Below are positions 35,294 through 46,057 of a DNA stretch of 64,000 nt, one piece after another (positions within the stretch are counted from its first letter, which is position 1; every line of letters begins with the position of its first letter). A program made the translations under genes and the position numbers. The notes beneath the pieces were generated by a model. The model saw nothing but the letters and a program-made list of their open reading frames with translations, made no database searches and had not been told where the DNA came from. Location: positions 620,001 through 684,000 of the forward strand of contig JAIUCV010000402.1 in the NCBI GenBank assembly GCA_026724425.1. The letters are read 5' to 3'. This stretch comes from Erythrophleum ivorense. Taxonomy: Eukaryota > Streptophyta > Magnoliopsida > Fabales > Fabaceae.

Positions 35294-37296
35294 CGATGAT
35301 GATAATAAAGTTAGCTTATGTAAACTGCAGCACTTGCTCGGTAATAGGGAATAGCATTTCTTGTCGGTCACCACAAAATGGGAGGGATACTAAGTTGCAT
35401 TTTCAATATTTTATACTCACAAGTATCTGTTCTTTGATCAAAGTCATTGAAGTTTTCCCTCGTTAGATATTCACTTCCGGTATCTTGTTACATTGTTCTA
35501 CTGGACTTTAAGTGATGCATCATTTTGATTCATGTCTTTTTCTTTACATGCCCATGGGAGTTTAAATTTACTTGTTCTGGCATATAATGTTACTACTTTG
35601 CTGTCCTTGGGTTGGGCATGCCTGAGGTTAAATGGCAAGTGGTAACTGTGCTCTGAAGCAACGATTTGTGTCCATCCATCGAGATTCAGACAAAATTCAT
35701 TGTGATGTAAAATGTCAGTAAAGCAACTCTTTAATTATTAGAAAAAGTCATGGGGAAGTTTGTACGTATAAAGTTCCAAAGACTTTTTTAAGCCGTTCGG
35801 AAGCTGATGGGCTTTTGTGTGAATAATTGATGTTTGGTGTTGCTTGATGCAGCCGAAGTCTTGGGTTTTGATGTTTCCAAGAAGTACAGGACAAGGACTA
35901 TGTCCGTCGTGAATTGAAGGCTTTTGTTTTGGCAAGAAAAGTTCCTTTGGTCACTTGCGGCCATTGGAGAAGAACCAAACGCAAGGGCGCTAATATTTGT
36001 GCAGTAATCCAACATGGCCGAGTGTAATAAGATTTCCATCTAAATCTTTCCTCTCTGTGAACACAAACACAAGGCATAGCTATTGAGGCCATAATTAAGT
36101 TACCCTTCGTCATCTTCTCACCTTTCTCATCATTAACCAATGTAGTATTTTTTAAACACTGCCTATGCGAGGTACTCCTTAATACAAACTAAATAATATA
36201 TATTGACTTTTGTATTGTCTAATTATCTAACATTAACTTTTGGACTTTCGATTGCATTGAATTTTTAAATTTAGTCCGTGATAAAATTGATGTATTTATT
36301 TTATTCTAAACAAGATTTTTATGTTGGATCAAAAAAACCACCATGTTGATTTTGATGATAACAACTAGCAGATATAAGTTGCTAAGCATATGTGAGAAAC
36401 TAATCGTATCTTGTTATTCAAATACGGTCTATGCTGGTAGTACGGTTGTGTATTGAAACTACTATGTTGACTATCGTATGACATATATATGCACTGAATA
36501 AGGACTTTATAGAAATGATTTTCATGCTTAGCCTCTCAAGAATTTTGCAATAGAGTGTACAACTTGATTTTTAAAGGGGATGTCTCTAGTATAGTTTCTT
36601 AAACGTACATTTTAAGAGAGACTTGTAGCATTTTTGAGGAGCTGTTACTTGGTTGTTTAGTGAAAAGTATACATTGTGTGTTATGCTTTGGGATCACTTT
36701 TTTATAAAATACATTATTAGATTCGATGTTCTAATCAAGAATATCAATTTTTTTTAATTTCACATTAATCTAAAATTGTTTTATATTTTATCAATGTATT
36801 CAAAAATTAATGTAGAATATGAATTCTAAATATTTAAAATTAATAATTATTATAATAATTATTCAATTATTTTTAAAATGTGACATGAAAAATCAACATA
36901 GAATCCTCTTGATTGCTTCTGGTAATAGTATTTGAATGGAGGATTCTTCCTGGATGGCTCATGAGCTTTGTGGATGGTATGAGATGAGATGAGGAGAAAC
37001 TGCTCTACAACTACAACAGTGGCTGCCTTCTTTTCCGCTTTTAGTCCACGTTACCTTGATTGGTGCATTTCACAATCCTACATGTGCACCATTCTCCACC
37101 GTCCGATCCTCCATACCCCTCACTCATCTTCACGCGTTGATTAATTTACCGGAAAGTGGAAACCCCAAGGTAGCAGATATATATGAGCTGTAAAGGATGG
37201 AAGATCCTCTCTTTTGACCCTTACATCCAACTCTGACTGAGACCTACGGACAGACACACACTCTCTCTCATTTCTTTCTCATCCAGGCATAAACAG
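35294..37296. other. Spacer between the two TOC copies
   Basis: Contains the 3' UTR/flank of copy A (to about 35985; it has a diverged counterpart downstream of copy B at 41383-44285), an AT-rich middle without genes, and the promoter of copy B from about 37025, similar to that of copy A. The 5' UTR of copy B ends at the donor at 37297. Short minus-strand frames at 35738-36140 lie opposite the copy A 3' flank and have no domain. Confidence 0.6.
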
Positions 37297-37647
37297 GTTA
37301 GCGACTGTGATATTGTCGACTGTAATTGAATGGTTTGTTTTTACTTTTACTTGATTATGCAAAACCCTAATAGAAACCAATCACACTCCCGACCACCTTA
37401 AGGGCCGTTCCGTTAATTAATTACCTCGAACCATACAGATCCATTTGTTTGATATTGTAGCTTATTGCGTCCACAATTTGAACGTTTTGATATTGGGTGT
37501 CTATTTCAATTTATTATTGAGGCTTGTGATTGTGAATAATCTGAATAATAGTTGTGCTTCCTTTCCGGCCCCCACTTCTCTTACAAACTTATCGGTTAGA
37601 TGGGTTTCTGATCCTTTTTCTTCATTTTTTTTTTTGGGTGAAAGTAG
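37297..37647 (+). other. Probable 5' UTR intron of TOC copy B
   Basis: Donor ATAAACAG/GTTAGC at 37297, homologous to the donor of copy A. The acceptor is less certain: GAAAGTAG ending at 37647 follows a long T-run and is my choice. The coding ATG comes 28 bases later. Confidence 0.45.
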
Positions 37648-37674
37648 GGTTGGAAGCATAATTGAGTATTTGTT

Positions 37675-40600
37675 ATGGATTATGGGGCTGAGCCTTTTTA
37701 TGGGTATCATGGGGTAGAGAGGAAGAGAGTGGAAGATGGGGTTTCTCCGGAGACTAGTGCAGGGTCTGATGAATTGAAGGATTTGGAAGGAGATGAGGTT
37801 TTAGAGGAGGCAACGGAAGCTCCAGAGCATTTCCATGATCCGGGAGTAAAAAACTATCCAGGGGATAATATTGTCGGGAAGGATGATCCTTCTGACACAG
37901 TTAGTGCTTCGGGTTCCTGTTTGGTCCATGAAAATTCTGATGCTGCACAAGAGGCAGAGAACTTTGAGGAGGTGATTTGCGTTGTTGGTGAGTCTGGCAG
38001 ACACATGGAGGGGGAGGCAGAAGTAATTGTTAATCAGAGGGTAGATAAGGATGGGGAGGGACTTGATAGTATTCATTTGGATGGAGTTGATTCTGGAGGG
38101 ACTGGAGATGGAGTATTGTGTAATGAATCATACAGTATAGGGGAGGATCAGTTGGAGGATAATGAGGGCAGTGCTGGAAAGGAGGTATCTGAGTTAAACA
38201 TGGATCTAGTTGTTAGGGAGAATGCAGCCATTGCAGATATCAACTCTGGTTTAGTGAGTGAGAAGACTAAAAATGAGGATTCTGAGTATTTGACTCCACG
38301 AACAGACGGTGTTATGGTTTTGGAAAATGGAAGTACAGACAAGGTGGATAATGTTGTTTCTGAGTCTTATACAGAATCTGAGCCCAGTGAGAAGATTCCG
38401 GATGGGGGTGCTGATTCTAAGGCTGATCATTTGGAGGAAAGTGTCGTGGATCCTACATTTGGGAATGGCAAGACTGAGCAGCAGTTGAATGCTTCAGGTA
38501 ATCCTCATTATGCAATTGAAGATGATAGAGGTGAAGAAGTACATGGTAACTCAGTTCATAGGGATGCAGGACATCAGGTTGAAATAATTAGGGATGTGAA
38601 GCATGAGGTCCTTGACGCTGATATTAGACATGAGAATAATAATAGCCAAGGAATGCACATCTCTTTTTGTAAGAGTACTGAACGCGAAGATTATTGCAAT
38701 GTTGATAAAAAGGATACTAAAGCTGGATCAGACTCAGAGCATAAGGAATTAATATCTGAAGTAGGAGAAGCTTCTCCCGACCTACCTGAATCTGTGGGGG
38801 AAAGGGCAGTGAATGCAGTTGCTGGAAGCTCATCTTTACCAAATTCTTCTACTGATGAGATACAGAGTGTTCAAGCTACTGCAGCTGATTTGATTGAAGG
38901 AACTAACAAAGATTTTCTATCTCAGAAGGATGACAAAGAATTTGGTGGAAGCCATGACAACTCATCTGTGGGTGAGGAGCCTGAAAAAATACAGGAGAAG
39001 AATGTGAAAGAGAAGCAAACCACTCAAATCACTCCAGAACAGAATATTCGGCTTGCTGCAGAGCCTGGTTCTTCATCTGGAACACCAGCTGTTACTAGTC
39101 CATCTCCTGTTCGTCCTGCTGGCCTTGGACGTGCAGCACCATTATTGGAACCTGCACCTAGGGTAGTGCCACAGCCTCGTGTGAATGGCACTGTATCTGG
39201 TACGCAGTCCCAACAAATTGAGGACTCCTCAAGTGTTGAGGCTGAGGAGAATGATGAGACTCGTGAGAAACTTCAGATGATTAGGGTGAAATTTTTACGG
39301 CTAGCTCATAGGCTTGGACAGACTCCACACAATGTTGTTGTAGCACAAGTTTTGTATAGACTAGGACTGGCTGAGCAGCTTAGAGGGAGAAATGGGGGCC
39401 GTGTTGGTGCTTTTAGTTTTGATCGTGCTAGTGCTATGGCTGAGCAGCTTGAAGCAGCAGGTCATGAGCCACTTGATTTCTCTTGCACAATAATGGTTCT
39501 TGGAAAAACTGGAGTTGGTAAAAGTGCTACAATCAATTCTATTTTTGATGAGGTTAAGTTCAATACTGATGCTTTTCATATGGGAACAAAAAAAGTTCAG
39601 GATATTGTGGGAACTGTGCAGGGCATAAAGGTACGAGTCATTGATACACCAGGGCTTCTACCTCCCTTGTCAGATCAGCGACATAATGAGAAGATCCTTC
39701 ATTCTGTCAAGCGGTTTATCAAGAAAACACCACCTGATATTGTGTTGTATCTTGATAGATTAGACATGCAGAGCAGGGATTTTAGTGATATGCCACTGTT
39801 ACGCACAATTACAGATATTTTTGGGCCATCAATATGGTTCAATGCTATTGTGGTTCTTACTCATGCGGCATCTGCTCCACCTGATGGACCTAATGGTACA
39901 GCCTCTAGTTATGACACGTTTGTCACCCAACGCTCTCATGTTGTGCAGCAAGCCATTCGTCAAGCGGCTGGAGATATGCGACTAATGAATCCTGTATCAT
40001 TAGTGGAGAACCACTGTGCTTGCCGAACAAATAGGGCCGGCCAGAGAGTGTTGCCGAATGGCCAGGTTTGGAAACCTCATTTGTTGCTTCTGTCTTTTGC
40101 GTCGAAAATTCTTGCCGAAGCAAACACTCTTCTTAAGTTGCAAGATAGTCCACCCGGAAAGCCTTACACAGCTCGTGCTAGAGTGCCACCATTACCTTTT
40201 CTTCTGTCATCCCTTCTGCAGTCAAGGCCGCAATTAAAGCTGCCTGAGGAGCAGTTTGGTGATGAGGACAGTCTTGATGATGACATTGATGAGTCGTCTG
40301 ATTCTGATGATGAAACAGAACTCAATGACTTGCCACCATTTAAACCTTTAACAAAGGCCCAAGTAGAAAAACTGTCTAAAGCTCAGAAGAAAGCGTATTT
40401 TGATGAATTAGAGTACAGAGAAAAGCTTTTTATGAAGAAACAATTGAAGGAAGAAAGAAAGCAGCGGAAGATGATGAAGAAAATGGCAGAATCTGTAAAA
40501 GATTTGCCAAGTGACTATGGTGAAAATGCAGAAGAAGAAAGTGGCAGTGCAGCTTCTGTTCCTGTTCCCATGCCAGATTTGGCCCTCCCTGCTTCTTTTG

Positions 40601-41382
40601 ATTCTGATAATCCCACTCACCGGTATCGATATCTTGATTCATCCAACCAGTGGCTTGTAAGACCTGTCCTTGAAACTCACGGATGGGATCATGATGTGGG
40701 TTATGAAGGAATAAATGTAGAAAGATTGTTTGTTCTTAAAGACAAGATACCCTTGTCTTTCTCCGGTCAGGTCTCAAAGGATAAAAAGGATGCTAATGTT
40801 CAGATGGAAATAGCCAGTTCAATAAAGCATGGGGAAGGGAAAGCAACTTCATTAGGTTTTGACATGCAGACCGTTGGGAAGGACCTAGCTTATACTTTAC
40901 GCAGTGAGACAAGATTTAGTAATTTTAGGAGAAATAAGGCAACCGCTGGTCTCTCATTTACTTTCCTGGGTGATTCTTTGTCGGGTGGAGTAAAAGTTGA
41001 AGACAAATTGGTTGCTAATAAACGGTTCAAGTTGGTTTTAACTGGTGGTGCAATGACAAGTCGTGGTGATGTTGCTTACGGTGGCAGTTTGGAGGCTCAA
41101 TTAAGAGATAAAGATTATCCTCTTGGACGCTCATTATCAACTCTTGGTCTTTCTGTTATGGATTGGCACGGAGACCTTGCTGTTGGCTGCAATGTACAAT
41201 CACAGATCCCTGTTGGGCGGCATACAAACGTCATTGCCCGTGCCAATTTGAACAACAGAGGAGCAGGGCAAATCAGTATTCGATTAAATAGTTCAGAACA
41301 ACTTCAAATTGCTTTGATTGGGCTCGTCCCTCTGCTCAAGAAGCTTGTTGGTTATGCTGAACAATTGCAGTTCGGACAATGA
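37675..41382 (+). CDS. TOC132: Translocase of chloroplast TOC120/132-type receptor GTPase, copy B
   Basis: Tandem paralogue of copy A, CDS starts 6.03 kb apart. 1235 residues from the first ATG, coding region in one exon. The A domain is clearly diverged from copy A in sequence and by indels (for example an extra segment containing GVKNYPGDNIVGKDD near residue 60, and SSSVEAEEND before the GTPase region). From EKLQMIRVKFLRLAHRLGQT onward the two proteins are almost identical: P-loop GKTGVGKSAT at 610-619 and DTPGLLPP at 657-664 are intact, and the M domain differs at only a few residues (for example FSGQ context I/M, AHKRF/ANKRF, TGRGD/TSRGD, SQQFQFGQ/AEQLQFGQ). Both copies have full open frames, so both are probably functional. 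Divergence confined to the A domain, which sets preprotein preference in TOC159 proteins, suggests different clients (inference). Confidence 0.95.
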   Translation: MDYGAEPFYGYHGVERKRVEDGVSPETSAGSDELKDLEGDEVLEEATEAPEHFHDPGVKNYPGDNIVGKDDPSDTVSASGSCLVHENSDAAQEAENFEEVICVVGESGRHMEGEAEVIVNQRVDKDGEGLDSIHLDGVDSGGTGDGVLCNESYSIGEDQLEDNEGSAGKEVSELNMDLVVRENAAIADINSGLVSEKTKNEDSEYLTPRTDGVMVLENGSTDKVDNVVSESYTESEPSEKIPDGGADSKADHLEESVVDPTFGNGKTEQQLNASGNPHYAIEDDRGEEVHGNSVHRDAGHQVEIIRDVKHEVLDADIRHENNNSQGMHISFCKSTEREDYCNVDKKDTKAGSDSEHKELISEVGEASPDLPESVGERAVNAVAGSSSLPNSSTDEIQSVQATAADLIEGTNKDFLSQKDDKEFGGSHDNSSVGEEPEKIQEKNVKEKQTTQITPEQNIRLAAEPGSSSGTPAVTSPSPVRPAGLGRAAPLLEPAPRVVPQPRVNGTVSGTQSQQIEDSSSVEAEENDETREKLQMIRVKFLRLAHRLGQTPHNVVVAQVLYRLGLAEQLRGRNGGRVGAFSFDRASAMAEQLEAAGHEPLDFSCTIMVLGKTGVGKSATINSIFDEVKFNTDAFHMGTKKVQDIVGTVQGIKVRVIDTPGLLPPLSDQRHNEKILHSVKRFIKKTPPDIVLYLDRLDMQSRDFSDMPLLRTITDIFGPSIWFNAIVVLTHAASAPPDGPNGTASSYDTFVTQRSHVVQQAIRQAAGDMRLMNPVSLVENHCACRTNRAGQRVLPNGQVWKPHLLLLSFASKILAEANTLLKLQDSPPGKPYTARARVPPLPFLLSSLLQSRPQLKLPEEQFGDEDSLDDDIDESSDSDDETELNDLPPFKPLTKAQVEKLSKAQKKAYFDELEYREKLFMKKQLKEERKQRKMMKKMAESVKDLPSDYGENAEEESGSAASVPVPMPDLALPASFDSDNPTHRYRYLDSSNQWLVRPVLETHGWDHDVGYEGINVERLFVLKDKIPLSFSGQVSKDKKDANVQMEIASSIKHGEGKATSLGFDMQTVGKDLAYTLRSETRFSNFRRNKATAGLSFTFLGDSLSGGVKVEDKLVANKRFKLVLTGGAMTSRGDVAYGGSLEAQLRDKDYPLGRSLSTLGLSVMDWHGDLAVGCNVQSQIPVGRHTNVIARANLNNRGAGQISIRLNSSEQLQIALIGLVPLLKKLVGYAEQLQFGQ
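40243..40619 (+). repeat. 377-bp tract identical to TOC copy A (B side)
   Basis: Partner of 34154-34530; no base differs. See the gene-conversion finding. Confidence 0.9.
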
Positions 41383-42651
41383 TGATGATGATAAAGTTAG
41401 CTTACGTATGCTGCGGCACTTGCACGGTAATACTAATAGGAATAACTTTTAAGATAGCGTATCTTGCTGGTCACCATGAAATGAGAGTGATACTAAGTCG
41501 CTTTTTCACGTGTTTTATGCCCTCAAGTGTCTCTTCTTTGATCATAGTTATTGTAGTTTCCTTTGTTAGATATTTCACTTTCGGTATTTTTGTTAAATTA
41601 TGCTATTGGACTCCCAAGTAATGCATCTTTTGATTAATGACTTTTATATATCTATGGTTGTTTGAATTTATTGGTTCTGTCTTATAATGTTATTACCTGG
41701 CTTTCCTCCGTATTCCGATGACCCTTCAAACCCCCCCCCCCAAACAAAAAAAAAAGGCCCCCCACCCCCGCCCCTCGGGGGGTCATTATCTCTCGTATAT
41801 TATTACTCTGTGGTTCCTGGGTTAGTATGTCTGTCAGTTTAAACCACAGCTGTTTTTGTCACCAAATGTTCTATATAGTGTTGCTTCTCTTCAGCCATGG
41901 CGTACAGCCAGAGGAAGGCTGATTCTGAATAGACCGACAAGCAGAGACAGAAAGAGAGTAGAAGTTAACATACTAACACCTGCTCCGATAAATAATGTAA
42001 AGAAGGAGAAAATATCAAAAATAGATAAGTAAGATAAAAAATAATTTATTTTTAAAATAATAATTTGATAGATGAAGTGATAATTATAAAAATATAATAA
42101 ATATTATATAAATTATATAAAAAAACACATTCATCTTATAACGAATCAAAGGGGTCCAAATGTTATAAAGAAGTCTGGCCATGACATTTAAGCTAAGGAT
42201 AAGTCTTGTCCGAAGTTTTTAAAAGTATTTGATATGAGCTTTTTTAATTAAAATATAATTAAGTGAAATTTTCTTGGGTAAATTAATACCACATTGTTGA
42301 CTGATTGACTCTTTAAAACAAGTGGCGTCACATGTAATAATTGAATAATATGGTAACAAAATCCTACTGCACCTGAGTTTTTCTCTCATCTAAAGGCTAA
42401 ACATTCAACTCGGTTTTAAAAATCGAGAGAACACTGGTTCATTAATAATTATTATTCCCTTTGGTGTTTTCTGGTACATACGGTGCATGACTGAGGCTCG
42501 TAACTGTGCACTGAATTTCAAGGCTATGATTTGTGTCAATCCGTCCAGATTTGAACACAATTCGTTGCGATGCCTGTGAGGCAACTTTTTAATTTTTAGA
42601 AAAGATGACGGGGAAGGCTCTACCTAGTAGGTTCCAAAGAATCATTTCCGC

Positions 42652-43068
42652 TGTGTTTGGAGGGAAAAGTGAAGAAAAGAGAAAACAGAATTTTCTCTTA
42701 GTAGAAGGAGAAAACGAAGGTGGGGAGAAAATTTGGAAAAAAAAATACCGTGTCTCACGTGAAAATTTTTCTCTTCATATTTGGAGAGATTACATGAAAA
42801 AACTTAACAAAATATATGTATATATAAAATATTTTTAATGTGTAATATTTATAAAATTTTAAAATAAATAATTATATTTATTTTATTAAAATAATAATTT
42901 ATAAATAATAATTAATAAATATTCTTTATAAATTAATAATATATTTTCTAAAATTAAAATCAATAAGTCATACATATTTAAAATAAAATAAAAAAAAGTC
43001 ATCCAATTGCTTCCTACCATTAAAAGCTAGCCAGACATTAGCCTTCAGTTGAATATTCATTGCCAGCT

Positions 43069-43106
<38 letters not shown>

Positions 43107-43680
43107 ATATATATTATAATATAATAAAAATATTATATATAATATTTATATGTAATTAAACACTATTTATTATATTAATATATATTATATTTAAATTAAT
43201 TAATATACATTAAAATAATATTTATAAAACTATAAAAAATATATTAATATTTATGGTATTAAAATAGTAATTTATAAATAATTTTATATAAATTATAATT
43301 TAATTAATTATATATATTTTTAAAATATTTTTTAATTTTAAATATGTGCTTTTTAATAAGAATTTTTTTATTAAAAAATAATTTTTTTATCATTTGAATA
43401 TTGTTTAAATTGATTTTTATTTTTTATTTTTTTTATATTTTTAAAAAATATATATGTAAAATTTTAAAATAATAACAATATTATTGTCATATTTAAAATA
43501 ATTACTTTTTTTTCTTTTACATTTTCTTCTCTTCCATTTTCTCTTTCTCCCTCTATTTTCTTTTCTTCCATTCAAACACACCAAGAGATAATATTTTTTC
43601 TTCATTTTTTTTCTTCTCTCCCTTTTCTCTCCACTTTTCTCTCTTTTCACTTTTTTCCTCCTCCGTCCAAACGAAGCAAA
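42652..43680. mobile_element. About 1.03 kb non-coding insertion with inverted ends
   Basis: The left end GTGTTTGGAGGGAAAAGTGA and, in reverse complement, the right end (TTCGTTTGGACGGAGGAGGA, followed by AAAAAAGTGAAAAGAG) are imperfect inverted repeats; the core is extremely AT-rich with an (AT)n run at 43081-43104. The segments on either side align with contiguous sequence in the 3' flank of TOC copy A (around 35783-35814), so the block looks inserted after the duplication or lost from copy A. No reading frame. No clean target-site duplication. Confidence 0.55.
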
Positions 43681-43808
43681 GGATGTACCTTTGTGTGAAT
43701 AATAGATCCTTCGGTGTTGCTTTATGCAACCCAAAAAGATGGGTTAAGAATGTTGAGAGTACGGGACAAGGCCAATGTCCTACGCCACTGGTGGCAGCTT
43801 CCCTCCCG

Positions 43809-43958
43809 CTTGCTCGACAATTGGACTGTCCAATTGTGAGAAAAGCTTTTATTTATTTTATTTATTTTATTTTTACTGTTTGCCTATTTTTATTTTTTAT
43901 TCTTCAAAGTCACAATTTATTTTTCTCTCACACTAAACTGTCCAGTTTGCTGCGCAAG
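43809..43958. mobile_element. 150-bp MITE-like element with about 35-bp inverted ends
   Basis: Left end CTTGCTCGACAATTGGACTG; right end in reverse complement CTTGCGCAGCAAACTGGACA; both continue with a second half (CAATTGTGAGAAAA against GTTTAGTGTGAGAGAAAA). The left end itself contains a perfect 21-base palindrome (43817-43837, arms ACAATTGGAC/GTCCAATTGT). The AT-rich core has no frame. It is missing from the corresponding flank of TOC copy A. Confidence 0.6.
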
Positions 43959-43986
43959 TGGGAGAGAAGCTGTGCTCTTCGTTACT

Positions 43987-44191
43987 TAGGTTATATTTGG
44001 TATATGGGAAAAAACTTAAAGAAATAAAAAAAAATAGGTGTGATAGAAAATAATATTTTTATTTTTATTTAAAAAATAATAAAAATAAATATTATTGAAT
44101 AATAATAATACGAGTATGATAAATATTTTTTATCTTTTTGTTAATCCATTTCAATCCTTCCCCTGTACAACCACATACCAAACGTAGCCTT
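43987..44191. mobile_element. About 205-bp MITE-like element
   Basis: Ends AGGTTATATTTGGTATATGG and, in reverse complement, AGGCTACGTTTGGTATGTGG match at 16 of 20 positions. The AT-rich core has no frame. TTACT occurs one base from the left end and directly at the right end, a possible but imperfect target-site duplication. Absent from the copy A flank. Confidence 0.6.
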
Positions 44192-44706
44192 TACTGCATC
44201 TTTTGCAATTTTGCGTTGGGTCAATTGCACTTTTTGTAATAAAAAGTTCATTTGGTCACCTGCGGCCATTAGATGAAAGCCTAGAGTATTAGTGCTCATG
44301 GGTTTGAGTTAAATAAATGCTATGGATAGTCACTTTTAGCCCAAACTGAACCTTGCATTACGCTGTTAGCCCAATACAGAGCATAATGCACTCCATAAAC
44401 TCCTTTTTCTGTCTTCTTTAGGCCGAAAGATTGCGATCCAAAATGGTTGTATGATGTTGTGCTTTCTAGTGCAACATGATTAAAATCTTTCGCTTCCGCG
44501 AGAAGTGTCCAAATTTTTATAATACAAACTGAGTTATATAATGATTTTTGCATTACAAACTAAAAATGTGTAACTTAGTGCAGTGCAAAATGAAAGTGTG
44601 GTTGCAATAACCAAACAAAAAAAGAAGAAAACATAAGAATAAAACGGAATAGAATGCTCATTCTATAGATTCAGAGCAGCACATTCAAAGTGAAACAGAC
44701 GCAAAA

Positions 44707-45243
44707 TTAATGGACCACAGTGACGTTATAGGCAACAATGGCATCGCCAGTGGTGAGATCCATCCAATGAGTCTTGGCCTCTGCATAGCCTCGTGCCAGC
44801 CGGAACAGCCCAGTCCCGCCCACGACAGGCATCTCTCGGACCGGGTTCAAAGCCGAGTTCTTGCCCAAAATGCTGATGGAGCTTCCACTGTAGATCCCAT
44901 CCGTGAAGGAGAAGCTCATTGCCATTAGCAAACCCAACTCCTGTTGACATGCCGACCCATAAAGACCCTGGGCCCTGCCCACGATCTTCGAATTCGGGTC
45001 GGCCGTCTCTGTCAACGGGTCGTCAGCCATCATGACAACTCCGAAAAGGGTGGTGGATTTGTATGTATCCGCGGGTTGAACCACCCGAACAGCGCTTGGG
45101 TTCTTTCCACTGACTGTGTCATGGAAGTAGAATTGGAGGTTTGTGACAGTCTCCTTCGTCTCAGCTTCAACACTTGCGCTTATTGGGTTCATCGCTGCCA
45201 TTAACAAAACAAGCATCACAATCTCACAAGCTTGCTTTGACAT
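44707..45243 (-). CDS. Dirigent protein
   Basis: Secreted dirigent-family protein; members steer phenoxy-radical coupling to lignans or lignin-related products in the cell wall. Single exon, 178 residues. A signal peptide is visible (ACEIVMLVLLMAAMNPISAS), followed by the family blocks NLQFYFHDTVSGKNPSAVRV, STTLFGVVMMADDPLT, VGRAQGLYGSACQQELGLLM with MSFSFTDGIYSGSS, and REMPVVGGTGLFRLARGYAE; a potential N-glycosylation site (NVT) lies four residues from the end. Length and order are normal for the family. The open frame extends 58 codons upstream without an ATG at its beginning; I start at 45243 because the signal peptide begins there. Stereospecificity and subgroup cannot be read from sequence; the ordering of blocks fits the DIR-b/d group (weak). 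TATA-like (TA)n about 90 bases upstream. Confidence 0.93.
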   Translation of the reverse strand: MSKQACEIVMLVLLMAAMNPISASVEAETKETVTNLQFYFHDTVSGKNPSAVRVVQPADTYKSTTLFGVVMMADDPLTETADPNSKIVGRAQGLYGSACQQELGLLMAMSFSFTDGIYSGSSISILGKNSALNPVREMPVVGGTGLFRLARGYAEAKTHWMDLTTGDAIVAYNVTVVH

Positions 45244-45327
45244 CTTTTTTCTGATCAACTTAAAGAAAACGCAATACACAGAGAGAAAGAGTCTTTTTAC
45301 CATATGGCTGGCTATACATGCCTTGTC

Positions 45328-45329
<2 letters not shown>

Positions 45330-45358
<29 letters not shown>
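45330..45358 (-). promoter_or_regulatory. (TA)n/(GA)n tract at the dirigent promoter
   Basis: On the transcript strand a GA-repeat run is followed by TATATA repeats 87-103 bases before the start codon, where a TATA box is expected. The run can serve as the TATA element; length variation here could shift the transcription start (inference). Confidence 0.5.
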
Positions 45359-45995
45359 GCGACGAGAGCATTTTTCCATGCACGTATCATGAGATTCAAA
45401 AGGGCGTTTAACAACAATTGACCAAGGGTGATTTTGGTTCTTATTTTTGGTTGTGAAGAGGGTCCACCTGTGCACGAGTGAAGTTGTCATCAGAGAGGGC
45501 GCCGGTGGTCGTTTATCTGTATTAGCAACCGCGGTCAGAAAAAGATGAATGGGAGAGAGCATGATGAAATTTAAATAAAAAAGCACATAGCGAAACAAGA
45601 GAGTGATAATGGGCCAAACTAATCCTAAATACTTCATTCGGGCGGGCTATCTTAGCTCTGTTATTCTTTTGACCCAAAATAAATAAATAAAAGAAAGAAA
45701 GAAAAGCTTTGTTATTTGTTTCACGTGAAGTACTCAAACTCTTCGATCAATTGTAAATTTTCTTAAACCCATGCATATCTTTTATGGGTTGGTCATTGTT
45801 TGGTTCAGCAACAAGATATCGACACAACTTCCCTCCGTGGTCAAAAGTGCAAAACATTATTATCATTCATTTAGAATTTTTTGTTATTTGGAAGAAACAA
45901 ATTTAAAGTCCGACATATTTTCCAAACCTACTTTTTTTCTCCCTATTACTCTTATAAATTCAATTGCATTTGATTATACTTAGGTCATTCACTAC

Positions 45996-46056
<61 letters not shown>
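45996..46056. repeat. Compound (TA)n(TG)20 microsatellite
   Basis: About eleven TA units run directly into twenty uninterrupted TG units. TA/TG alternation is prone to slippage and to Z-DNA or cruciform structure. Confidence 0.95.

Positions 46057-46057
<1 letters not shown>

Larger units (their letters stand above)
41383..44706. other. 3' flank of TOC copy B, expanded by insertions
   Basis: Fragments similar to the 3' flank of copy A occur in order: just after the stop, at about 42510-42645 (like 35650-35790), 43690-43800 (like 35812-35915) and 44240-44285 (like 35936-35982). Between them sit AT-rich or inverted-repeat blocks absent from copy A, listed separately. A C/A/G homopolymer cluster stands at 41731-41782. 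The stretch 44286-44706 holds the 3' side of the dirigent gene. No protein gene recognised. Confidence 0.65.
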
